Below the pieces are notes generated by a model that saw only the letters and a program-made list of their open reading frames with translations, did no database searches and was not told where the DNA came from. Positions 58,001 to 64,000 of a DNA stretch of 64,000 bases are shown in pieces; the first letter of the stretch is position 1; every line of letters begins with the position of its first letter. Origin of the DNA: ATX-6F1 sp943369485 (GTDB taxonomy: Bacteria > Cyanobacteriota > Cyanobacteriia > PCC-6307 > Cyanobiaceae); the NCBI GenBank assembly GCA_943369485.1, contig CALRNH020000004.1, positions 130,027 through 194,026 of the forward strand, read 5' to 3'. The position numbers and the translations under genes are program-made.

Positions 58001-59100
58001 AGCGCCAGAGGGCCGAGCAGGGCGCCTGGCCGGAGACGATCGCCTGCGTGCTCTGGGGCACGGACAACATCAAGACCTACGGCGAATCCCTGGCCCAGAT
58101 CCTCTGGTTCATCGGTGTGCGGCCGGTGGCCGATTCGCTTGGGCGGGTGAACAAGCTGGAGCTGCTGTCGCTCGAAGAGCTGGGCCGTCCGCGCATCGAT
58201 GTGGTGGTGAACTGCAGTGGTGTGTTCCGCGATCTGTTCATCAACCAGATGGGCCTGATCGACCAGGGGGTGAAGATGGCGGCGGAGGCCGATGAGCCGT
58301 TGGAGATGAACTTTGTGCGTAAGCACAGCCAGGAGCAGGCGGCGGCCCAGGGCATTTCGCTGAGGGATGCCGCCACCAGGGTGTTCTCCAACGCCAGCGG
58401 CAGCTACAGCTCGAATGTGAACCTGGCGGTGGAGAACAGCACCTGGGAAGAGGAGGGCGAGCTGCAGGAGATGTATCTCTCCCGCAAGACCTTCGCCTTC
58501 AATGCTGATAACCCCGGTGAGATGAACCAGAATCGTGAGGTGTTCGAGGCGGCGATGAAGACCGCCGATGTGACCTTCCAGAACCTGGATTCCGCCGAGA
58601 TCTCCCTCACCGACGTGAGCCACTACTTCGACAGTGATCCCACCAAGCTGATTCAAGGCCTGCGCGATGACGGCAAGGCCCCGGCCAGCTACATCGCCGA
58701 CACCACCACCGCCAACGCCCAGGTGCGCAGTTTGAGTGAAACGATCCGCCTGGATTCGCGCACCAAGCTGCTCAACCCCAAGTGGTATGAGGGCATGCTC
58801 AATTCCGGGTATGAGGGGGTGCGGGAGGTGGCCAAGCGGCTCAACTTCACCCTGGGCTGGAGTGCCACCAGCGGCGCGGTGGACAACTTCGTGTATGAGG
58901 AGGCCAACGAGACCTTCATCAACGATGCGGAGATGCGCCAGCGGCTGATGGAGCTGAACCCCCACAGCTTCCGCCGCATTGTGGGCACCCTGCTGGAGGT
59001 GAATGGTCGCGGCTACTGGGAAACCAGCGATGAGAACATCGCTCAGCTCCAGGAGATTTACCAGGAGATCGAAGACCGCATTGAAGGAGTGACCACTTAG
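55084..59100 (+). CDS. chlH: magnesium chelatase subunit H
   Basis: 1338 residues from ATG 55084 (MFTQVRSASRRVSPAP). It binds protoporphyrin IX and, with ChlI and ChlD, inserts Mg2+, the first step specific to chlorophyll. N-terminal domain VVYVVLEPQYQNALTVAA, then YWLGGTPDNLRNFLLMLADK, VFSFPPDKGNVGTAAYLDVF, LHFGTHGSLEFMPGKQMGMS and ECVNCSGVFRDLF-like RIDVVVNCSGVFRDLF. The length fits the family (about 1330). It is transcribed alone here, with the antiporter 23 bp downstream. Confidence 0.96.
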   Translation: MFTQVRSASRRVSPAPTADGRPDGRTLMRVVYVVLEPQYQNALTVAATSLNEQNNALAVDLCGYLIEELRDPQNFAAFCADVADADVFIASLIFIEDLAQKVVEAVAPHRDRLKAVVVFPSMPEVMRLNKLGTFSMAQLGQSKSAIASFMKKRKEAGGAGFQDAMLKLLNTLPTVLKYLPVEKAQDARSFMLSFQYWLGGTPDNLRNFLLMLADKYVFPRGEEGRPELAVADPVVFPDLGLWHPLAPGMFEDLKDYLNWTASRRDLSESARTGPVIGLVLQRSHIVTGDDAHYVAVIQELEYRGATVIPVFCGGLDFSKPVNAYFYDPLDSERAIVDGAVSLTGFALVGGPARQDHPKAIEALKRLNRPYMVALPLVFQTTQEWEESDLGLHPVQVALQIAIPELDGAIEPIVLSGRDDATGKAHTLQDRVDAIAERSIRWAQLRRKPRSAKKLAITVFSFPPDKGNVGTAAYLDVFGSIHRVLQEMGAKGYDVQGLPRDSKALMEAVINDPEALVGAPELAIAHRMSVAEYERLTPYSERLEENWGKPPGNLNSDGTNLLIYGRHFGNVFIGVQPTFGYEGDPMRLLYSRSASPHHGFAAYYTYLEKIWKADAVLHFGTHGSLEFMPGKQMGMSDTCYPDSLIGALPNLYYYAANNPSEATIAKRRGYAATISYLTPPAENAGLYKGLKELGELVGSYQQLRESSRGVQIVNAMVETARQCNLDKDVSLPELDAAGLSLEQRDDVVGALYRQLMEIESRLLPCGLHTIGKPPTAEEAIATLVNIAALEREEDGYRSLPALLAESIGRTIDEVYRGNDAGVLADVELNQRITEASRKAVASMVRAVTGSDGRVDLKGRFGWFFALLERFGYERPSPWLSSCRASGFAAVEPSELDKLFGYLRFCLEQICADMEMESLLRALDGEYVLPGPGGDPIRNPGVLPSGKNIHALDPQSIPTRAAIAAAKVVVDRLIERQRAEQGAWPETIACVLWGTDNIKTYGESLAQILWFIGVRPVADSLGRVNKLELLSLEELGRPRIDVVVNCSGVFRDLFINQMGLIDQGVKMAAEADEPLEMNFVRKHSQEQAAAQGISLRDAATRVFSNASGSYSSNVNLAVENSTWEEEGELQEMYLSRKTFAFNADNPGEMNQNREVFEAAMKTADVTFQNLDSAEISLTDVSHYFDSDPTKLIQGLRDDGKAPASYIADTTTANAQVRSLSETIRLDSRTKLLNPKWYEGMLNSGYEGVREVAKRLNFTLGWSATSGAVDNFVYEEANETFINDAEMRQRLMELNPHSFRRIVGTLLEVNGRGYWETSDENIAQLQEIYQEIEDRIEGVTT

Positions 59101-59123
59101 GCCCCGGAAGGAAAAGCAGGGCC

Positions 59124-60362
59124 ATGATCCTGGAGCTCAACACCCTCACCACCGTGCTGGTGGATGTGGCTCTGATCATGGTGGTCTCGAAGCTGCTGGG
59201 GGCGCTGGTGGCGCGGTTCCAGCAGCCGGCGGTGATTGGTGAGATCCTCGGTGGCATCGTGCTGGGGCCGTCGCTTCTGGGGGCCGTCGCCCCTGATTTG
59301 CACGCCCAGTTGTTCGCAGCGCCGGTGCTGGATCAGCTGAAGACCCTCTCCCAGCTGGGGTTGATCCTGTTCATGTTTCTGATTGGGCTGGAGGTGAGCC
59401 CTGAGCAGCTCAAGGGGCGGGTGCCCCTGGCCACGCGCATCTCCCTGGCGGGTGTGGCGCTGCCGCTGGTGGCGGGGATCGGCCTCGGACTGGGCCTGGA
59501 GCGCTGGACGCCGCAATTGCTCCCGGGCGATTTCCGGCTGAGCGGTCTGCTGTTCATTGGCACGGCGATGGCGATCACGGCCTTTCCGGTGCTCTCGCGG
59601 ATACTCAAGGAGCGGAACTTGCTGGCGCTGCCCTTGGGTCAGCTGGTGATCACCTGTGCTGCCATTGATGATGTGCTGGGCTGGACCCTGCTGGCGGCGG
59701 TGGTGTCGTTCAGCCGCTCGGGATCGTTGATCGGCGCGCTGCCCGCCCTGGGGGGCACGGCGCTCTGGGCCCTGCTGCTGCTGGTGGGACTGCGGCCGCT
59801 GATGGGCTGGCTGGGGCGCAGCTACCGCAGCCGCCAGGAACTCAATCCGCTGCTTCTGGCGCTGGTGTTCGCCGGGGCGATTCTCTCGGGAGTGGTCACC
59901 GAACTCACCGGGGTGCATGTGATCTTTGGGGCGTTCCTGTTCGGATTGGCGCTGCCGCGCTACGGACCGCTCAGGCGCTGGCTTGAGCTGCGCACCGAGC
60001 AACTGGTGCTCACGATCCTGCTGCCGATCTTCTTTGCGGTGAGCGGCCTGAGCACGCGCATCGGCAGCCTGAACAGCGCCGGGGCCTGGCTGTCACTGGC
60101 GGCGGTGCTGGCGGTGGCGATCGGCGGCAAGTATCTGGGCTGCTGGGGTGTGGCCCGCGCCGGCGGTCTGGCGGAGCGGGAGGCCCAGGCGGTGGGCTGG
60201 CTGATGAACACCCGTGGCCTCACCGAACTGGTGATTTTGAATGTGGGTTTGAGCCTGGGGGTGATCAGCACGGAGCTGTTCACGATGATGGTGCTGATGG
60301 CGTTGATCACCACGGCGATGGCGGCGCCCCTGCTCCAGCGGCTGGGCTACGGCAAGGTCTGA
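59124..60362 (+). CDS. CPA2-family cation/proton antiporter
   Basis: 412 residues with about 12 or 13 hydrophobic segments. Family hallmarks: VIGEILGGIVLGPSLLG near the start, GLILFMFLIGLEVSPEQLKG, GTAMAITAFPVLSRILKERN and the ion-binding CAAIDDVLGWTLLA with two Asp in TM5 (DD). GVHVIFGAFLFGLALP and NTRGLTELVILNVGL close the core. No TrkA-N or USP tail follows, so it is the short form. It exchanges Na+ or K+ for H+; which one is not shown. Confidence 0.88.
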   Translation: MILELNTLTTVLVDVALIMVVSKLLGALVARFQQPAVIGEILGGIVLGPSLLGAVAPDLHAQLFAAPVLDQLKTLSQLGLILFMFLIGLEVSPEQLKGRVPLATRISLAGVALPLVAGIGLGLGLERWTPQLLPGDFRLSGLLFIGTAMAITAFPVLSRILKERNLLALPLGQLVITCAAIDDVLGWTLLAAVVSFSRSGSLIGALPALGGTALWALLLLVGLRPLMGWLGRSYRSRQELNPLLLALVFAGAILSGVVTELTGVHVIFGAFLFGLALPRYGPLRRWLELRTEQLVLTILLPIFFAVSGLSTRIGSLNSAGAWLSLAAVLAVAIGGKYLGCWGVARAGGLAEREAQAVGWLMNTRGLTELVILNVGLSLGVISTELFTMMVLMALITTAMAAPLLQRLGYGKV

Positions 60363-60380
60363 TGAAGGGCGACAGGGCCG

Positions 60381-60806
60381 TCAGCCGAGAACCGCAAAGG
60401 GATTCCTGACCGTAACGCTGTCATAGATCTGGCCATCGCCCATGTCTTCTGAGAGCACAAGGCTGCACTCCGATGTGTGGGCGGCGGCGATGATGGCCGC
60501 ATCCCAGTAGGGAAGGGGATGGTTGCAGTGCAGTTCCAGGGCCTGATCCGGAACTGTTTCGTTGATCGGCTGCACGTTGAATCTGCGCCAGCAGCGGATC
60601 AGCTCCACCGCTTCACTTGGCAGCAAGGGATTCGGCCGGGAGGCTTGTGTGGCTTGTACGTAAAACTCCTGGAGCACCTGGATGGAGAGGGTCCAATCGT
60701 CGTCCTGGAGCAGATAGCGGGCGAGCGATCTTTTGGCTTGCTCAGAGTTTGTGGTGCTGATGGAATAGATGAGAATGTTGGTGTCGAGAAAGCAACCAGC
60801 CGTCAT
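60381..60806 (-). CDS. PIN-domain toxin (VapC-like)
   Basis: 141 residues from ATG 60806 (MTAGCFLDTNILIYSISTTN). PIN-type RNase acidic residues: Asp in FLDTNILIYS, Glu in LQEFYVQATQ, and Asp in LPYWDAAIIAAA and LSEDMGDGQ. VapC toxins cut tRNA or mRNA when free of their antitoxin. The upstream RHH gene overlaps it by 65 bp. The longer frame to 60884 is not needed. Confidence 0.85.
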   Translation of the reverse strand: MTAGCFLDTNILIYSISTTNSEQAKRSLARYLLQDDDWTLSIQVLQEFYVQATQASRPNPLLPSEAVELIRCWRRFNVQPINETVPDQALELHCNHPLPYWDAAIIAAAHTSECSLVLSEDMGDGQIYDSVTVRNPFAVLG

Positions 60807-61062
60807 GGCGTTCAGAGCTGGCGTTGTGGAGCTTGGAGCGATCCAGACGATCCGCTGCGACCAGCCCGCGCCCTTGTTCATCAAGGCGACGGAACAACGC
60901 CTCTTGGGCGAGGCGGCGGGGATCGACGACGGGCGATGGGCTGGCGCTGAGGGAGATCAGGAAGTCGCGCACGAGGGCCGAAAGCGAGGTACCGCGTTGA
61001 GCGGCACGGATGCGCGCCTGGTGGTGAACCGCCTCTTCCACAGAAACTGTGATGTTTTTCAT
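60742..61062 (-). CDS. RHH-type antitoxin
   Basis: 106 residues from ATG 61062 (MKNITVSVEEAVHHQARIRA). The ITVSVEEAVHHQARIRAAQR strand-helix followed by GTSLSALVRDFLISLS is a ribbon-helix-helix DNA-binding domain. It should bind and silence the PIN toxin and repress the operon. The reading frame runs 65 bp into the toxin gene, longer than usual; the last residues (SRHQHSHLFHQHHKL) look like out-of-frame toxin sequence, so a one-base error or recent frameshift near 60815 is possible. Confidence 0.75.
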   Translation of the reverse strand: MKNITVSVEEAVHHQARIRAAQRGTSLSALVRDFLISLSASPSPVVDPRRLAQEALFRRLDEQGRGLVAADRLDRSKLHNASSERHDGWLLSRHQHSHLFHQHHKL

Positions 61063-61090
61063 GGTTTCGCAGTAGCAGCGTGATCTCATG

Positions 61091-61122
61091 AAAAAGCCCC
61101 GACCGGCGTACCGATCGGGGCT
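61091..61122 (-). terminator. intrinsic terminator of the large secreted protein gene
   Basis: On the minus strand AGCCCCGATCGG and CCGGTCGGGGCT form a 12-bp stem with one mismatch and a 4-base loop, followed by five T's. It lies about 50 bp after the stop at 61171. Confidence 0.8.
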
Positions 61123-61170
61123 GTTGAAGTGCGTTGAGCGGGGGGGATGCCCCCCCGATGGAGTCAACGC

Positions 61171-64000
61171 TCAGACATGGGCCGAGTAGTCGTCGAAGTG
61201 GACGTCGTGGATGGTGTGGGTGTCGTAGAGGTCGTGGAAGTGGGTGTCGAGGGCGGCGATCACGTCGCTGCCATCGGCGTGGCCGGCCGCATCGTGCTGG
61301 ATGGCGGTCGGATCCACCAGGCCATGGTCCTGCAGATCCTGAGCCAGGTGATCGATCACCTGTTGGTGGATGTCGTGGTACTGGTCGGCGGTGATGCCGT
61401 GATCCTGGATGAAGGCGCTGACCGCCACGTCGAGCTCATAGACCACATCGTTGTGGGTGAGGATCGTGCCATCGGTGTCGTTGGTGTGCAGGTTGGTGAG
61501 GAAGTTGCCGACCAGATCCTGAACATGGGTGGCGGGCAAGGCGGCGATAGCCGCATCCAGCGAATGGTCGGTGGTGGTGGTGTGATCGGTGCTGGGGTCA
61601 ACGATTGCTGCATCCGTGACGGCCGCTGTGGTGAGCGGATCCACCACAGAGGAGATGGTGGCCGAACTTTCGAACGAACCCACGGCGAAGGACACGTCGG
61701 CGGCGGTGCCGGTGCCGCCGCCATGGGCCGCATCCCAGGTGAACGTGGAGGTTCCGAACACATGCACATCGCCACCCAGAACGCTTTCAGGTGCACTGTC
61801 GGCGTTATAGGTGAGGTTGACGCTCTCGATGCCGTAGGCATTGAGGTGCTGGAACTCACCGGGCTGGCTGATGCCGTCGCTGTTGGCGTCGATCCAGACC
61901 CCGAACTGCGTCCAGCCGGCATCCTGGCTGTTGAGCACGCCGTCGTGGTTGGTATCGAAGGCTGCGTGCAGGGCCTGGAGGTCGGTGCTGGAACCCGGTG
62001 CCCAGAGGGTGAAGGCGATTTCCTTGGCGTCCGTGATCGCCCCATCGTGGTTGTAGTCGTAGGCCAGGATGCCGTCGTGGGGGCCCACCCAGGCCATGGC
62101 GGACAGTCCCAGAACGGACTGGAAGTTGACGCCATGGTCGACCGGCAGGTACTCGATGCCCGAGGGACCTAGATCCAGCACCACCGGCGCGACGCTGGGC
62201 AGAGCAACCTTGATGGTCAATGTGCTGCTGGCTGTGTCGCCATCCAGGTCTTTGATCGTGTAGTTGAAGGTTTGATTGATGGCAGAGGTTAATCCAGAAG
62301 GAGTCGTGAAGGAGTAGGTACCAGAATCCATGTCTACCTTCAAGGTGGCGTTACCACCACCCACCGGAATGGTGATCGTCCACTCATTGAGTGCGTTACT
62401 AAACGTGCCCGCACTTGTGCCGCCACTGACAGACGATGTGTCGGTGGCAAGGTCATAGGAGTAGACAACTCCATTGACAGTGATGGTGGCAATTGAACTG
62501 ATGGAGCCTCCATCTGTGCCGATTTGGGCAGGTACACCACCGGTGAGCAGGTTGCCCACAAGGGGAGGTGCACTGATGGTGTTGGCAAGCGTCGCGTTCA
62601 GTTGATTGAGATCCGTCACCACGATGGAGTCGGTGTTGGAGCCAGGGCCAGTGCCGTCATAGGCAATGGGGTTGAGGTTGCCGGCATTGACACCCGTTCC
62701 AAGACCGATTGCAAAGGATTTGATGTCAAAGTTGTTGACGAATCCAGTCCAGTCAGCCTCTTCATCTGCATCGATTCCGGATCCTCCGCCCAGATCGTTG
62801 ATTCCGGTACCGTAGGTGGGGCCTGCCAATGACGTTCCTGATCTGATGCCGTTGTCATTCGGGACCCCATCAGACATGAAGTAAAGGATATTTTGCCCAT
62901 TACCAATGCGGCCAGTGTCATTGTTGAAGGCGTTCCAGGCTGTATTGAGGCCATCGTCATAATTTGTTCTTCCACCAGCTGTTAATGTATTGACGTAAGC
63001 AATTGCATCTGCTGCGCTGCTCCAGGATGTCTGGGGATTGTTGCCAAATGAGCTGAATGTGATGATATTAACGGCCACAGTTCCGTAGCTTGCATAACCA
63101 TTGATCAGGTTGGCAACAGCTTCCTTTAACAGCGCGATGCGAGACAAGCCAGCAACGCCAGAGGGGTCATTCATGCTTCCAGAAATGTCAAGCACGAGCA
63201 TCAAGTTGGTTGGCAGAGCTGTTCCCTTGCCTTCGTTGACCACAGGGGTGGCCACAGGACCATCGTCCTGAATCTGGAACACATTGCCCTTGCCAAGATC
63301 CAGGCCTGTTGATGTGGCTTTGTCGCCATCGCGATCAGTGATGGTTTGAGTCAGCGTCAGCGTTCCCTGGGAGGTGAGGATGTTGATCCACGCGCCCTCA
63401 TCTTTTGCGGCTGCTGTGCTTCCTGCCGTGGGGTGCCAAATGTTGGCAGGATCTGTTTTGTTCACGTAGTCGAAGTTGATGGTGCCAGTGGCGTCAGCTT
63501 TGATCGTGAAGTAATCAGTGCCGTTAGCTGAACCCTTGACGACCCCATTGACATCCTGCGTGAGCAGGATTTCAGACCCTTTGCCACCATTGGTTGCGAG
63601 CGCGAACAGGCCTGAGCCAACTCCAGCTGTGGTGTTCGCATCCGTGAGCACGAGGTTGTAGGTGGGGGATCCGCTCGCGGCGCCATCTGCACCAGCACCG
63701 TTGGAGCTGGCGGTGAAGTAGGAGCCCAGGCCAAGAGTGGCCGAGTAGACGCCATCACCTTCGATCGCTTGGGTGCCGACCACGTCAAGTGGTGATTCAT
63801 CGAGGAGCAGACCGGTGATCGGCTGAGTGATTTGAACCACCGAAGCGGCAGTAGGCCCATCGTCTTTAAAGACGAGGTTGGAGGCGATGTTGAGAGTGGC
63901 GTTCGCGGTATCACCGTCTTTGTCGGTGATGGTGGCTTTGAGGCCGATCAGCGAATCATTGAGGATGGCGACACTGTCGTCAGGGTTGGTGGCGTTGGGG
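61171..64000 (-). CDS. large secreted vWA/EF-hand protein with T1SS-type repeats, C-terminal part
   Basis: At least 943 codons; the frame is open past 64000, so the start is missing. At the upstream end are repeats with a DKDGDTANATL and FKDDGP pattern (63841-64000) and ITDRDGDKATST with FQIQDDGP, typical of giant adhesins exported by type I secretion. A von Willebrand factor A domain follows with the MIDAS motif LVLDISGSMND. Three EF-hand-like loops then occur: DYNHDGAITDAKE, DTNHDGVLNSQDAG and DANSDGISQPGE. The C-terminal 60 residues are rich in His and Asp (THFHDLYDTHTIHDVHFDD). It is probably a calcium-dependent surface adhesin. Confidence 0.8.
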   Translation of the reverse strand, partial: PNATNPDDSVAILNDSLIGLKATITDKDGDTANATLNIASNLVFKDDGPTAASVVQITQPITGLLLDESPLDVVGTQAIEGDGVYSATLGLGSYFTASSNGAGADGAASGSPTYNLVLTDANTTAGVGSGLFALATNGGKGSEILLTQDVNGVVKGSANGTDYFTIKADATGTINFDYVNKTDPANIWHPTAGSTAAAKDEGAWINILTSQGTLTLTQTITDRDGDKATSTGLDLGKGNVFQIQDDGPVATPVVNEGKGTALPTNLMLVLDISGSMNDPSGVAGLSRIALLKEAVANLINGYASYGTVAVNIITFSSFGNNPQTSWSSAADAIAYVNTLTAGGRTNYDDGLNTAWNAFNNDTGRIGNGQNILYFMSDGVPNDNGIRSGTSLAGPTYGTGINDLGGGSGIDADEEADWTGFVNNFDIKSFAIGLGTGVNAGNLNPIAYDGTGPGSNTDSIVVTDLNQLNATLANTISAPPLVGNLLTGGVPAQIGTDGGSISSIATITVNGVVYSYDLATDTSSVSGGTSAGTFSNALNEWTITIPVGGGNATLKVDMDSGTYSFTTPSGLTSAINQTFNYTIKDLDGDTASSTLTIKVALPSVAPVVLDLGPSGIEYLPVDHGVNFQSVLGLSAMAWVGPHDGILAYDYNHDGAITDAKEIAFTLWAPGSSTDLQALHAAFDTNHDGVLNSQDAGWTQFGVWIDANSDGISQPGEFQHLNAYGIESVNLTYNADSAPESVLGGDVHVFGTSTFTWDAAHGGGTGTAADVSFAVGSFESSATISSVVDPLTTAAVTDAAIVDPSTDHTTTTDHSLDAAIAALPATHVQDLVGNFLTNLHTNDTDGTILTHNDVVYELDVAVSAFIQDHGITADQYHDIHQQVIDHLAQDLQDHGLVDPTAIQHDAAGHADGSDVIAALDTHFHDLYDTHTIHDVHFDDYSAHV

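Noticed and set aside
1..64000. CRISPR arrays, rRNA genes and insertion sequences.
   Set aside because: I found no regularly spaced repeats, no rRNA-like sequence and no transposase with terminal inverted repeats.

Overview
The window is high-GC DNA from a unicellular picocyanobacterium of the Synechococcus/Cyanobium type. Pointers are a magnesium-chelatase H subunit (chlH), two high-light-inducible proteins, a cyanobacterial AbrB-like regulator, the DUF3038/DUF4335 pair, DUF2949, the phytyl-phosphate-kinase-like DUF92 protein, a B12-dependent ribonucleotide reductase and scattered HIP1 octamers (GCGATCGC). Species assignment is inference.

Layout. 1-7.3 kb: 5' end of a glycogen debranching enzyme gene, a membrane zinc-ribbon/HExxH protein, mfd, a small membrane protein, a frameshifted gene and a C-terminal processing protease. 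7.4-16.2 kb: ispG, a family 4 uracil-DNA glycosylase, a class I aminotransferase, then an ABC uptake locus (binding protein, membrane protein of unknown role, ATPase, fused permease) ending in a GDSL hydrolase. 30.2-55 kb: core genes with DUF92, nrdJ, tRNA-Ser, a fatty acid desaturase, two hli genes, a catabolic-type GAPDH, HupE, cyAbrB, a secreted nuclease, mntH, PPK2, a two-component system, apt, a UbiH-like monooxygenase and dapB. 55-64 kb: chlH, a CPA2 antiporter, an RHH/PIN toxin-antitoxin pair and the C-terminal part of a large secreted vWA/EF-hand protein that runs off the window.

The main feature is at 16.7-29.65 kb. A group 3 sigma-70-family gene is split inside its conserved region 2 FAVPYIRG motif by an element of about 12.9 kb. 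The N-terminal 86 codons (16467-16724) lie left of the element and the remaining 193 codons (29651-30232) lie right of it, in the same frame. Joining them at a shared AT dinucleotide restores a 279-residue sigma factor with no extra or missing bases. The element begins with a large serine recombinase. Its two ends, joined as in an excised circle, form a 13-of-20 imperfect palindrome centred on that same AT, as expected for a serine-integrase attP. This resembles the Bacillus sigK 'skin' element and the fdxN element of heterocystous cyanobacteria, but here in what looks like a unicellular picocyanobacterium.

The element also carries two secreted proteins, a coiled-coil protein, an ArdC-type antirestriction protein, a small resolvase, a zinc-ribbon protein, a membrane-anchored J-domain protein, an RHH regulator, a primase-helicase beside eight GGGTAAC iteron-like repeats, and an SF2 helicase. 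I see no capsid, relaxase or type IV secretion genes. The cargo suggests a replication-capable circle that controls, or has disabled, a host sigma factor.
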